Assembly (NCBI GenBank): GCA_012838425.1
Contig: DUPG01000008.1
Location: forward strand, 84,042 to 148,041
Length of the DNA stretch: 64,000 nt
Source of the DNA: Clostridiales bacterium
Lineage (GTDB): Bacteria > Bacillota > Clostridia > Christensenellales > CAG-138
Direction: 5' to 3'
Numbering within the stretch: position 1 is the stretch's first letter; each line of letters begins with the position of its first letter. The position numbers were made by a program, and so were the translations under genes. This document shows, piece by piece, positions 27,186 to 37,383 of this stretch. Under the pieces are notes generated by a model, which was not told the origin of the DNA, did no database searches, and worked only from the letters and a program-made list of their open reading frames with translations.

Positions 27186-27935
27186 ATGCGCACCTACAAG
27201 ATAAAGTGCTTCAAAAAAACGACGCTATATAGAATATTAGGCGCATTGGTCGTTGTTGCTTTCTGCGCCATAGTGCTGATCATATCAAAGCATAATGATT
27301 ACCCCGAGAATTCCCCAACGCCTACGCAATCGCCCACGCCCGCTCCATTCGCCTGCGTGATATTAGATGCGGGTCATGGCGGCTTCGACAGGGGAGCCTC
27401 AGGCATTGAAACAGGCATAGGCGAGGGCGAATTGAACCTCATAGTTACAAAGCTTGTGAAAGCCGAGCTTGAAGCCAACAACATAGAGGTAATATTGACA
27501 AGAAGCGATGAAAACGCGCTTGCAGGCACAAAAAAAGAGGATATGGCTATCAGAAAGTCGATAATTCAGAACGAGAATTGCGACGCGGTAGTTAGTATTC
27601 ATATGAACAAGTTTAAGGACAGAAGCATAAAGGGTCCTATGGTGTTCTACATGAAGGGCTGTGAGGATACGGGCGGCATATTGGCTAACTATGTGATAAA
27701 GGCGCTGTGCGAAGCTATTGACCACCCCTTGCGCCGCTCAAACCCGGGAGATTATTTAATTGTGCGTGAAAGCTATGCGCCTGCTGTTATAATCGAATGC
27801 GGCTTTTTATCAAATCCCGAAGATGAAAGGAATCTCAGCGACCCGGAATATCAAAAAAAGCTTGCAAAAGGCATAGCAAGAGGAATTATGGATTATCTTT
27901 TAGATGTGAAAATGCAGGAATTGAGGCAGGACTAA
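27186..27935 (+). CDS. N-acetylmuramoyl-L-alanine amidase (CwlD-like)
   Basis: VILDAGHGGFDRGASG; VSIHMNKF; VIIECGFLSNPEDERNL; RBS TTGGAGGAGCT before ATG 27186. Confidence 0.9.
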   Translation: MRTYKIKCFKKTTLYRILGALVVVAFCAIVLIISKHNDYPENSPTPTQSPTPAPFACVILDAGHGGFDRGASGIETGIGEGELNLIVTKLVKAELEANNIEVILTRSDENALAGTKKEDMAIRKSIIQNENCDAVVSIHMNKFKDRSIKGPMVFYMKGCEDTGGILANYVIKALCEAIDHPLRRSNPGDYLIVRESYAPAVIIECGFLSNPEDERNLSDPEYQKKLAKGIARGIMDYLLDVKMQELRQD

Positions 27936-28954
27936 AGCGTTTTGAAGCCGCTCGCCCGCAATAATCTGTTCATGAACGCCAAGCCCGCGCCATGCTCCTG
28001 TAAGGTTTCGCAAAGCACTGTTGTATAGCCGTCACATTCGCGCAGTGCTGAGAAAAGCCTTTTGCAAAACTCCTCGGGCTTTTTCCTGCTGCCCAATATG
28101 ATTTGCTTTCTTTCGCCGTAGAAACGCGAATTCTCCTCGCTTGACAGTATTACGCACCTGTTGCCCGATTTTTCGAAGTTATCATAGTGATACGCAATCT
28201 TGTTCGCAATCTCATGCTCGTTTCCATATACCGCATACACCTGTGCATTAGGTGAATAGTGTTTATATTTCATACCGGGGGAGAGTGCCTCCTCACCGCT
28301 GCCCAATGGCTGCAAAATGCTCTTTGAAAGCTGCACCTCGCCAATCACTGCCGCCAACATTTCCTTTGTAACTGCACCGGGGCGCAATATTGTTGGAGTG
28401 CCTATTAACGAAAGCACAGTCGATTCTATGCCTATTTTACATTCGCCGCCGTCTAAAATAGCGTCAATTCTGCCGTTCATGTCGTTGTAAACATGCTCGG
28501 CTTTCGTGGGACTCGGAGTTCCCGATATATTAGCGGAGGGCGCGGCTACAGGTACCTGCGCCGCTCTTAATAGCTCTAACGCAATTTCGTTATCCGGCAT
28601 TCGCAAAGCGACAGTGCTTTGACCCGCTGTCGCAACATCTGAAACGCTATCGGATTTATAGTAAATAAGCGTCAACGCCCCCGGGAAGAACACAGAAGCG
28701 AGCTTGTAATAGCTTTCTGGAACGCTACTGTACAGCTCCTCAGCCATTTCAGGGTAGGGGATATGTAAAATAAGCGGGTTGTCCTGCGGGCGCCCCTTTG
28801 CCTCGAATATCTTTTTTATGGCGTTATCATCTTTCGCGTTCGCGCCAAGCCCATATACTGTTTCGGTCGGGAATGCTACAATTCCGCCGCTTTTTATTAT
28901 ATCGGCGCAACGCAGTATGTTTTCTTTATTTGCAGGAAGATACAGAGTTTTCAT
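27932..28954 (-). CDS. L-threonylcarbamoyladenylate synthase (Sua5/YwlC type)
   Basis: GGIVAFPTETVYGLGANAKD; GRPQDNPLILHI; VAAPSANISGTPSPT; GIESTVL. Confidence 0.95.
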   Translation of the reverse strand: MKTLYLPANKENILRCADIIKSGGIVAFPTETVYGLGANAKDDNAIKKIFEAKGRPQDNPLILHIPYPEMAEELYSSVPESYYKLASVFFPGALTLIYYKSDSVSDVATAGQSTVALRMPDNEIALELLRAAQVPVAAPSANISGTPSPTKAEHVYNDMNGRIDAILDGGECKIGIESTVLSLIGTPTILRPGAVTKEMLAAVIGEVQLSKSILQPLGSGEEALSPGMKYKHYSPNAQVYAVYGNEHEIANKIAYHYDNFEKSGNRCVILSSEENSRFYGERKQIILGSRKKPEEFCKRLFSALRECDGYTTVLCETLQEHGAGLAFMNRLLRASGFKTL

Positions 28955-30369
28955 ATGAAATCGTGCTCGATAAACGCTTCGTAAATCGCGCGAATTGCGT
29001 CGTCAAACCTGTGCTCGTCAACGCCTATTACCAAGCTGTTAGCGCCGGAGCCTTGGTCGGTAAGCCGTATGGATATATCTGCCTTAGCAAGCGCGTCAAA
29101 CATAACACGCGCGAACACTGCGTTTGTAGAAAGGCTCGATGAAACAGCCGCAACCAATGAAAGCCCGTCGCAGAAATCAACGGATATATCGCCTAACACG
29201 CGCTGAAGCTCGTCATGAAGCATTTTTTTCTTGTTCTTCAATGCGGCGGTAAAAGTAACAACGGATAGATTATCCATGCTCAACGGTATGTGCTCGACAG
29301 GTATTGAGCATGCCTCAAAAGCGTGTAAAGCCAACCTCACGAATGAGCGGCTCTCGCCCAAGCTAAGCTTTGATATTATTACAGAGGTAAAGCCCTTTTT
29401 GCCTGCAATACCGGCAACTTTGGGCTTGCTTGAAGCTGATTTATAGTCATTTGGGGCAATAAGCGTGCCTTTTGAACGCAAATCGAATGTATTTCTTACG
29501 CGAATAGGTATGTTCGAATCCATCAGCGGCAATACGGTGCTTGAATGTAATACGCTTGCACCCATGCAGGATAATTCGCGAAGCTCGCTGAAATTTAGCG
29601 CAGGCACTCTTGCAGCTTCTTTTACTATTCGCGGGTCGGCTGTGAAAAAGCCCGAAACATCAGTCCAGTTATCATAAACTACTGCATTTACTCCACGCGC
29701 TACCAATGCGCCGGTTATGTCGCTTCCTCCGCGTGAAAATGTCGTAGTCTCGCCAGTTACTATGTTCTTCCCATAAAATCCGGGAATAACTGCCCTGTCA
29801 ATGCTCTTCGTGTGTCTTGCGATAGCGCGCAGGGTTTTTTTCATTATAAGCTCTTTATACTCGTCAAACAGTATTAAGTCGGCGGGGTCTATAAACTCAT
29901 AGCCCAAGTAAATGCTTAAAAGCCTGCCGCAAAGGTATTCGCCACGGCTTGCTATATAATCCTCATTACTGTTGGGCAGCTCCTGCAACAGCTTTTCAAA
30001 ATAGCCCGAAATATCGAACTGCTCTTTTGTAATTTTCAACCCGTTTGCAATCTCTAAAAAGCGGTTTTCGATTATAGAAGCGGTTTCTTTCGCAGCGTCG
30101 AAATCTTCTTTTTGTGAATATAGCGTGTATAATAAGTCCGTTACTTTGGTATCAGAAGCAAAGCGCTTGCCCGGCGCGGAGGGAACAACGAAGCAACGCC
30201 CCTCATATTCGGTAACAATTTGCTTTACCCGCTTAAAATGAACAGCGTCAGAAAGGGATGTTCCGCCGAACTTAGCAACATAAGTGCAGTTTATATTATC
30301 GCTCACTACTACCTCGTACACATGACAAACAGGAAAGATTGATATCAACCTTTCCTTTATATCCGCCAT
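28951..30369 (-). CDS. Aspartate kinase (start may be GTG near 30306)
   Basis: YVAKFGGTSLSDAVHFKRV; FSRGGSDITGALVARGVNA; ACT-domain C-terminus. Confidence 0.93.
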   Translation of the reverse strand: MADIKERLISIFPVCHVYEVVVSDNINCTYVAKFGGTSLSDAVHFKRVKQIVTEYEGRCFVVPSAPGKRFASDTKVTDLLYTLYSQKEDFDAAKETASIIENRFLEIANGLKITKEQFDISGYFEKLLQELPNSNEDYIASRGEYLCGRLLSIYLGYEFIDPADLILFDEYKELIMKKTLRAIARHTKSIDRAVIPGFYGKNIVTGETTTFSRGGSDITGALVARGVNAVVYDNWTDVSGFFTADPRIVKEAARVPALNFSELRELSCMGASVLHSSTVLPLMDSNIPIRVRNTFDLRSKGTLIAPNDYKSASSKPKVAGIAGKKGFTSVIISKLSLGESRSFVRLALHAFEACSIPVEHIPLSMDNLSVVTFTAALKNKKKMLHDELQRVLGDISVDFCDGLSLVAAVSSSLSTNAVFARVMFDALAKADISIRLTDQGSGANSLVIGVDEHRFDDAIRAIYEAFIEHDFI

Positions 30370-30378
30370 ACCTGCGCA

Positions 30379-30840
30379 TTATTTGGCTTCGGAATACTTG
30401 TTGAATTCGGTTTCGTCGCTGATAACCTCGCAGCTGCTTGGAGCCACAATGTATATCCAGCCCGAAACCTTGCTCAATGTACCGTTAAGCGCATACACAG
30501 TACCCGATAAGAAGTCGATAATCCTTTGCGCCATATCGCTGTCAACACCTACAAGGCTTACTACAACAGGCTTGCGGCTCTTCAGATTGTCAACTACATA
30601 TTGCGCGTCCTCAATGTTCAGCGGATGATACTGAACAATTTTCGACACGCCGGAGTTAGGCAGGTTTACGACATTTTCTACATGCTTTTTCTTAGCACGA
30701 TTGCCTACATCTATGACTTCTTCATCGATGTAGTATTCTTCTTCGTCATAACCCTCGTCCTCAATCTCATCAGGACCAAACCCAAGTCGAGTGAAGAAGT
30801 TTTTGAATGCGTTTGCCATTTCCGTTTCCCTCCAAAACAT
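30379..30840 (-). CDS. sepF: SepF-like cell division protein
   Basis: KIVQYHPLNIEDAQYVVDNLKSRKPVVVSL...AQRIIDFLSGTVYALNGTLSKV. Confidence 0.9.
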   Translation of the reverse strand: MFWRETEMANAFKNFFTRLGFGPDEIEDEGYDEEEYYIDEEVIDVGNRAKKKHVENVVNLPNSGVSKIVQYHPLNIEDAQYVVDNLKSRKPVVVSLVGVDSDMAQRIIDFLSGTVYALNGTLSKVSGWIYIVAPSSCEVISDETEFNKYSEAK

Positions 30841-30910
30841 ATTTGTTGGCGCTTGGAGAAAAAACTTTTTTGGTAAATTGCCGTGTGCCTATCTCTCTAT
30901 ACAGCACCCG

Positions 30911-31597
30911 TTAAATTCGTGAGCCGAATAGGGCTGTTCCGACCCTAACCATAGTTGCTCCGAATTCTATCGCGACCTCGTAGTCATTACTCATTCCCAT
31001 TGAAAGCTCTTCCATCTCAATTCCCTTTATGTTCTTTTGCTTAATCTTGGCAAAAAGGTTTGCCATTTCCTCAAAATATGGCTTTACCTCTTCCTGCGAA
31101 ACAAAGGGTGGAATACACATAAGCCCTTTCACGCGGATTCCCTCGAATTCGGAAACCTCTGCTAAGAAGCTTTCCAATTCCTGCGGATTTATACCGCCCT
31201 TTTGCTCCTCGTTGCCAATGTTCACCTGAATCAGCACATTCTGCACTAATCCGTTTTTCAACGCCTGCCTGTTTATCTCCTCGGCAAGCCTCATTCTGTC
31301 AAGGGATTGAACAATGCCTACTTGTCCTATAACATATTTTACCTTGTTGGTTTGCAATTGTCCAATAAAATTTATGTCTAAATTGTAACTTTTGAAAAAA
31401 TCTAACTTATCACACAGCTCTTGCACCCTGTTTTCGCCAACATTTGAAATTCCTGCCTCGACAGCCTGCCTGATTCTTTCCAAATCTACGAATTTCGTAA
31501 CGGCAATAAGCTTAACAGTGTCTTGTCTGTTAGCCCGCATAAGCGCATTTGCGATATTTTCCTGAACTCTTTTCACATTATCAGCAATCATAAGCAC
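30911..31597 (-). CDS. YggS/YlmE-family PLP-binding protein (PLPBP)
   Basis: VKLIAVTKF; VGENRVQEL; LSMGMSNDYEVAIEFGATMVRVGTALFG. Confidence 0.95.
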   Translation of the reverse strand: MLMIADNVKRVQENIANALMRANRQDTVKLIAVTKFVDLERIRQAVEAGISNVGENRVQELCDKLDFFKSYNLDINFIGQLQTNKVKYVIGQVGIVQSLDRMRLAEEINRQALKNGLVQNVLIQVNIGNEEQKGGINPQELESFLAEVSEFEGIRVKGLMCIPPFVSQEEVKPYFEEMANLFAKIKQKNIKGIEMEELSMGMSNDYEVAIEFGATMVRVGTALFGSRI

Positions 31598-31606
31598 ACT
31601 CCTTCC

Positions 31607-32815
31607 TTATGGAATGAATATCTCCTGTCCCTCAGCCAAGCTTGCTGAATCCTTTGCGCGTATTACCGCCACACCGTCTTGTATTCCCAATACATCAACA
31701 TTCACAAGCGTTTTTTGCCCGCCCTGCATAATGCTTATATACGCTAAGCCGTCCCTCATTGTAATTGCTTTTTCGGGAACGCTCAGCCCTGTGAAGTCCT
31801 GCTTTATAGTCGCCTTTATGTTTCTGATAGAAATAAAGTCGCCCATATTGCCCTCAAACTCGATTATATTAAGCACATACGATTCCGACAGCTTAACCAT
31901 TTTCGCTTTTCCTCTGAACTGTGACTGCTCATAGCCCTTGAAGGTTACTGTATAGCTCTCTCCCTCAACAAGCCTTTGCGGTTCCTTTGCTTTTGTCAAA
32001 AACGCTATGCACCACTTCGAATCGTCTATTATTCTGTATAGCCTTGCGCCTGTGCTCGACGCGCTCACATACGCTGATTTCTTTTGAATGCGCGAAATAA
32101 GCGTGGCGGTTACCATGTCCAGCTTATCCATATTAAGCGCCTGCTCGTTGCCGTCAAAATAAAAGCTCACAATGCCGCCCTCTGCCGCAACTATGTCCTT
32201 CGCCCATTCCATGACTGCGCGCGTCTTTTCCTCTTCCTCTCTGTATAGGCGCAGTAATTCCTCGGTCGCCTGCGTTTTTTCTTCATACAGGTATCTGCGC
32301 TGACGCATAAGCGAAACCAGGTCGTTTTCAATCTGCAAAAGCGTTTTTGTGCCATTGCCTGATAATGTGGCGCGCGCTTCGTTTAGCAACGCTATTATGC
32401 TTGCGTTTATTTGATCAATTTCAGGTGTTGAAATGCCTTTTAGGCTCTCCTGCTGCAAGCTCAATATTCTTGCCTGCACATCATATAGGGCTTGCATAAG
32501 GTCGTCGGTATAGCCCCATCTGAAAACGCGTGCAACCAATTCGCCGCTCTGCAGCCTGTCCCCCTCATTCGCGTAGAATATAACGCGGTTGTAGTTGTTG
32601 TCGGCTTCATAGCTGACCTCGTCGCGTATAACAGTCGCGTCAATTCTCAGATTTAGCGTGATTGTCGAATGTCCTATAGTTTCAGGTGATTTGGGGCGCA
32701 GCACGAAAAAAAGCACTATGCCGACAAGCAGTATTAGCCCAATAATCGCCAATGAACAGCTTAAGCGGCGGCGTGCAGCATTCCTGCGCTTTCTGCGCCT
32801 TCTTGCTTCCATCAT
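31607..32815 (-). CDS. HlyD-like membrane-fusion-type protein
   Basis: N-term TM, coiled-coil and barrel-sandwich-like segments; syntenic with YlmE/SepF. Confidence 0.65.
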   Translation of the reverse strand: MMEARRRRKRRNAARRRLSCSLAIIGLILLVGIVLFFVLRPKSPETIGHSTITLNLRIDATVIRDEVSYEADNNYNRVIFYANEGDRLQSGELVARVFRWGYTDDLMQALYDVQARILSLQQESLKGISTPEIDQINASIIALLNEARATLSGNGTKTLLQIENDLVSLMRQRRYLYEEKTQATEELLRLYREEEEKTRAVMEWAKDIVAAEGGIVSFYFDGNEQALNMDKLDMVTATLISRIQKKSAYVSASSTGARLYRIIDDSKWCIAFLTKAKEPQRLVEGESYTVTFKGYEQSQFRGKAKMVKLSESYVLNIIEFEGNMGDFISIRNIKATIKQDFTGLSVPEKAITMRDGLAYISIMQGGQKTLVNVDVLGIQDGVAVIRAKDSASLAEGQEIFIP

Positions 32816-33180
32816 ACTTCCTCGTAATTTTTGACAGCGGATTTCCCGTGCTGCCTATTGAGGTTTTCTAAATTCTTTTGCTTATACAGCTCAAAAAGCG
32901 TATCCGCGTCAAGCCCTGCGCGCATGCACATGCTTATAAAAAAGTGCAATACATCTACTATTTCCTCGTGCAGCTTGGCGTCGTCTATCTCCTCATGCTT
33001 CTTCCACCATTTGAAGTTCGCTTCGTCAAGCACCTCGCTCAATTCTGAGATTATTGCAAGCACTTCCTTCTGTATCCATTCGGACTTTGAGAAAGAAAGG
33101 CTGCGCCTGCTTTCTATTTCAGTATCAAGCGCCTTTTGCATTTCGAATATTATATCTAACTTGTCATAAGTTTTATCCAC
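32812..33180 (-). CDS. Dimeric dUTPase-family (all-alpha NTP pyrophosphohydrolase)
   Basis: ELSEVLDEANFKWWKKHEEIDDAKLHEEIVDVLHFFISMCMRAGL. Confidence 0.9.
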   Translation of the reverse strand: MDKTYDKLDIIFEMQKALDTEIESRRSLSFSKSEWIQKEVLAIISELSEVLDEANFKWWKKHEEIDDAKLHEEIVDVLHFFISMCMRAGLDADTLFELYKQKNLENLNRQHGKSAVKNYEEV

Positions 33181-33637
33181 AGCTTACTCCCAAAAAATAC
33201 TTTCAAAGGCTATATTACCATAATTTTTGCCTGCATACAAATATAAAACTTGATGCAAAGCTGCAAGAATTTAGATTAAATACTAAGAAAACAGCAGATT
33301 TCGACAAAATTTTCTTCATTATTCACAGTGTTTCTCAGATTATTTTCTGCTTGACTTTATGTTTGACGCCAAGTAAAATAATAGCGAGTATATATGTGCA
33401 TTAAGGATAGCAAGCATTTTCCATATGGGGAAATATGCAGGAGAATGTTTGCAAGGCTAAATATGTTACCCGAACAGAAACGCGTAAAGCGCTTAGATAT
33501 ACGAAATCTAATACTGCGATATTTGCGACGGCATATTTTCGCTGGCTGTTCGGTCGGTATTTTTCCTCATCATGCTTATCTGTTCTTATTGCATTGATAT
33601 TCGATAGATTATTTTTGATGTTTTGGAGGTGTTTGGT

Positions 33638-35182
33638 TTGGAATATGCCATATATGCCATTGTCGGCTTAATTGTCGGCATTGTAGCAGGCAGCTTAATT
33701 GGCTTTGCATATAGAAAAAACATAGCGGAAGCTAAGACGATGCGAGCTGAGGAAGCTGTTAAGAAGATGATAGATGACGCTCAAAAGAGAGCCGAAACTA
33801 TAAAGAAAGAAACAATACTTGAAGCAAAAGAAGAAGTTTTAAGGCTGAAAAACGAGCAGGAACAAGAGTTTAAGACGCGTAGAAGCGAATTGCAGCAGGC
33901 TGAAAACAGGCTTATTCAAAGGGAGGAAGCATTAGAGAAGAAGATTGCGGCGGCAGAGCAAAGAGAGGAGCAGGCGTCTAAGAAGCTGAAGGACGCTCAG
34001 CAGGCAGAGGAAGCAGCATTGAAGCTTTTAGAGCAAAGACAGGCTGAGTTGGAAATGGTAGCGAGAATGACTGCGGAGGAAGCAAAGCAGGAGCTATTAA
34101 CCAGTGTAGAAAACGAAACGCGCCGTGAAATGGCAATGATGATAAGGGAAATAGAGTCAAAGGCCAAGGAAGAAGCGGACAAGAAGGCGCGAAACATAAT
34201 AGCTATGTCAATACAGCGCTGCGCTGCAGACCATGTAGCTGAAACCACAGTATCGGTGGTGCCGCTGCCCAATGACGAGATGAAGGGCAGAATAATAGGC
34301 AGAGAGGGCAGGAATATTCGCACATTTGAAACCACTACGGGAGTTGATTTGATAATCGACGATACACCCGAAGCGGTTATTTTATCGGCATTCGACCCCG
34401 TTCGCAGAGAGGTAGCCCGCATAGCGCTTGAAAAGCTGATATTAGACGGCAGAATTCACCCTGCGCATATCGAAGAAATGGTAAAGAAAGCGCGCAAGGA
34501 GGTCGAGGTAGAAATACGCGAGGCCGGCGAGCAGGCTATATTCGATGTAGGAATACACAATGTGCATCACGAGATAATCAAGCTTTTAGGCCGCTTAAAG
34601 TACCGTACAAGCTATGGTCAGAATGTGCTAAAGCACTCAATAGAGGTTGCGCATTTGGCAGGGCTTATGGCGGCGGAGATTGGTGCTAATGTAACGCTTG
34701 CGAAGCGCTGCGGTCTGCTGCACGACATAGGCAAGGCGATAGACCATGAGATAGAGGGCTCCCACTCACAGATAGGCGCGGATATGGCTAAGAAGTATAA
34801 CGAAACCAACTTAGTCGTAAATGCGATTTCCGCACACCATGGCGATGTTGAGCCCACTTCGATTGAAGCGGTACTGGTGCAGGCGGCAGACGCAATATCA
34901 GCCGCGCGCCCCGGTGCAAGACGCGAAACTCTTGAGAACTACATTAAGCGCTTGCAGAAGCTTGAGGAAATCGCTAATTCCTTCTCCGGTGTTGAGAAGT
35001 CATACGCTATACAGGCGGGCAGAGAGGTGCGCATAATAGTAAAGCCCGAGAATGTAAACGACGCCGATACCTTTATAATGGCAAAGGATATTGTAAAGCG
35101 CATAGAATCCGAGCTTGAATATCCGGGTCAGATAAAGGTAAATGTAATCAGAGAAACAAGAGCAGTAGAGATAGCAAAATAA
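33638..35182 (+). CDS. rny: Ribonuclease Y
   Basis: N-term TM, coiled coil, KH domain [17 protein letters not shown] domain [24 protein letters not shown] start 33638 behind GGAGGT. Confidence 0.97.
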   Translation: MEYAIYAIVGLIVGIVAGSLIGFAYRKNIAEAKTMRAEEAVKKMIDDAQKRAETIKKETILEAKEEVLRLKNEQEQEFKTRRSELQQAENRLIQREEALEKKIAAAEQREEQASKKLKDAQQAEEAALKLLEQRQAELEMVARMTAEEAKQELLTSVENETRREMAMMIREIESKAKEEADKKARNIIAMSIQRCAADHVAETTVSVVPLPNDEMKGRIIGREGRNIRTFETTTGVDLIIDDTPEAVILSAFDPVRREVARIALEKLILDGRIHPAHIEEMVKKARKEVEVEIREAGEQAIFDVGIHNVHHEIIKLLGRLKYRTSYGQNVLKHSIEVAHLAGLMAAEIGANVTLAKRCGLLHDIGKAIDHEIEGSHSQIGADMAKKYNETNLVVNAISAHHGDVEPTSIEAVLVQAADAISAARPGARRETLENYIKRLQKLEEIANSFSGVEKSYAIQAGREVRIIVKPENVNDADTFIMAKDIVKRIESELEYPGQIKVNVIRETRAVEIAK

Positions 35183-35203
35183 GCAAATCATTATTGCATA
35201 TAA

Positions 35204-35233
35204 TTAGGTAGGCGTAGAGATATGCCTACCTAA
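35204..35233 (+). terminator. Hairpin TTAGGTAGGC...GCCTACCTAA after rny
   Basis: 10-bp perfect arms, short downstream T-run. Confidence 0.55.
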
Positions 35234-35257
35234 ACCTGTATTTTTAGGAGGTGCTGT

Positions 35258-36199
35258 TTGGTTCAGCCCGTAGCAGACGCCCATTGTGATTTTCTGTATT
35301 ATGCCGCTTTGGGCGAATATAGCATAGACACCCTGTCGCCCAACCAGGTGATTACGCTTGAGCGATTAAAGCAGGGCAACGTCGCTTTGCAGTACTTTGC
35401 CGCTTGGGTGGATACAAAGGCAAAGAAAAGCCCCTTCTCACAATGCGTTTCAATGATAAAAACCTATCATGCCATGCTAAAAAAGCACAGCGATATTTTT
35501 GTAGAGGCAACACCGGATTTCAAATACCTTGAAGGTAAAATAGCCACCGTATTGACCGTTGAGGACGGCGCGGCGATAATGGGCAATATCGAGAATATAG
35601 ATATGTTTCACATAATGGGCGTGCGTGCAATGACCTTGACATGGAATTACCCCAATGAATTAGCGTACCCTGCGACATACAGGCGCAACAAGGGGCTAAC
35701 AAAGCTGGGCAAGCAGGCGGTAAAGAAGATGGAAGAGCTGAATACGGCGATAGACTTTGCACACCTCAGCGACAAGGGCATAGACGATTGCTTAGAGCTG
35801 ACAAGTAAAGAGTTAGTATTCTCCTCGCATACCAACGCAAGAGCAGTGCATTTTTCAAAACGCTCGCTTTGCGATGAGCACATAAAAGAAATAGCCAACA
35901 GAAAAGGCGTTATAGGCGTAAACTTCTTTCATGAACAGCTTTGCGATAAGGGCTTTGCGACCATAGATGATATTGTTAAGCATATAGAGCATATCGCTAA
36001 TGTGGGCGGCATTGATTGCGTTTGCATTGGCTCGGATTTTGACGGAATGAACAAGTACCCCAAGGATTTGCGCCACAGCGGAGATTTTCCAAAGCTAATA
36101 AATGCGCTAAGCGCAGCAGGCTTTTCGCAATATGATATCCACAAAATAATGTATCAGAACCTATTCGATTTCACAGCACGCATTGTTAGTTTTAGTTGA
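35258..36199 (+). CDS. Membrane (renal-type) dipeptidase
   Basis: DAHCDFLYYAAL; GVRAMTLTWNYPNELA; DFAHLSDKGIDD; FSSHTNARAV; CIGSDFDGM. Confidence 0.93.
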   Translation: MVQPVADAHCDFLYYAALGEYSIDTLSPNQVITLERLKQGNVALQYFAAWVDTKAKKSPFSQCVSMIKTYHAMLKKHSDIFVEATPDFKYLEGKIATVLTVEDGAAIMGNIENIDMFHIMGVRAMTLTWNYPNELAYPATYRRNKGLTKLGKQAVKKMEELNTAIDFAHLSDKGIDDCLELTSKELVFSSHTNARAVHFSKRSLCDEHIKEIANRKGVIGVNFFHEQLCDKGFATIDDIVKHIEHIANVGGIDCVCIGSDFDGMNKYPKDLRHSGDFPKLINALSAAGFSQYDIHKIMYQNLFDFTARIVSFS

Positions 36200-36263
36200 A
36201 GTATTTGCTAATTGATAGTATAATACCGAATAATGAAACCAATATTATTCAGGAGGAACTTTT

Positions 36264-37373
36264 ATGAAACTCCCCGACAGAGTCGCTTTCTCCATATTTG
36301 GAAAAGATATATACTGGTATGCTATTCTGTTGGCAACAGGTATTATCGTTGCGGCAATAATCGCTTCAATCGAAGCAAAGCGCAAAAAAATGCACCCCGA
36401 TACAGTCATAGATATTTGTTTATGGGCTATCCCATTAGGAATTATTGGCGCAAGGCTGTATTATGTGCTTTTTGAGCTGGATAAATACCTTGCTGACCCG
36501 ATAAAAATCCTGCAAATTTGGGAAGGCGGCTTAGCGATTCCCGGCGGAATTTTAGGCGGCATGTTAGGTATATTCATTTACAGCCGCATAAAGAAAAAGC
36601 GCTTTTTGCGCTATACGGATATTATAGCCCCCGGGCTTGCGCTTGCCCAGGCAATAGGCAGGTGGGGCAACTTTTTCAATCAGGAAGTATATGGCTATCA
36701 GATTGAAATAACAAGCTCAACACCATGGCTGCTAACACATTTTCCGTTCGTAGTACGAATCGAAGAAGTAGTAGGCGGGCAGGTGGTAGGTTATTCAATT
36801 CACTTGGCTCTGTTCTTTTATGAGTCCGTTGCGTGCCTGTTAATATTCTTAGCGCTGTGGTCTATGCGAAAGCGGGTAAAGCATGACGGCGATTTAATAC
36901 TCGCATACGCGGCAATGTACGGCTTTATTCGAATGATTTTGGAAGGCTTGAGGGAACCTGAATATATACTCATGTTAGGATCAGTGCGCATAACTCAGCT
37001 TTTGTGCTTCTTAACAACTGTGGCTGTATTGACTTTCTTTGTAATAAGAAAGATAAGAGAAGAGAAGTTAGGCGTCATTATATGGCCTAAGCACATAGAG
37101 TATTTAGACGAATCCAAGCCCGAAGGCGAAAAGGAAGAAAAGCAAGCGGTTCAGGAGGAAGTAACAACGCCCGCCGAAATCGTGGCTGAGGATACCGATT
37201 TAGCGGAGTTCGGCATATCTCCCGATGTGATTTCGGAGGAAGCCGAAAACGAACCCGCTGCGGATGAAAACATTGAAGCAAACGAAGCAACAGAGGAAAC
37301 AGAAGTTAGCGATAATGGTGAAAGCGAAGGAAACGACGAGAAAAGCGAGAAAAGCGAAAAAAGCGAGGAATAA
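36264..37373 (+). CDS. lgt: Prolipoprotein diacylglyceryl transferase
   Basis: IGRWGNFFNQEVYG; GLAIPGGILGGMLGI; acidic C-terminal extension. Confidence 0.95.
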   Translation: MKLPDRVAFSIFGKDIYWYAILLATGIIVAAIIASIEAKRKKMHPDTVIDICLWAIPLGIIGARLYYVLFELDKYLADPIKILQIWEGGLAIPGGILGGMLGIFIYSRIKKKRFLRYTDIIAPGLALAQAIGRWGNFFNQEVYGYQIEITSSTPWLLTHFPFVVRIEEVVGGQVVGYSIHLALFFYESVACLLIFLALWSMRKRVKHDGDLILAYAAMYGFIRMILEGLREPEYILMLGSVRITQLLCFLTTVAVLTFFVIRKIREEKLGVIIWPKHIEYLDESKPEGEKEEKQAVQEEVTTPAEIVAEDTDLAEFGISPDVISEEAENEPAADENIEANEATEETEVSDNGESEGNDEKSEKSEKSEE

Positions 37374-37383
37374 ATAATTAAAA

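Noticed and set aside
33394-33671. Overlapping small ORFs upstream of rny (67 and 78 aa)
   Set aside because: No recognisable motif, mutually overlapping frames, one runs into rny; more likely non-coding leader
34001-34422. 141-aa minus-strand ORF inside rny
   Set aside because: Antisense shadow of the Ala/Glu/Lys-rich coiled coil of RNase Y
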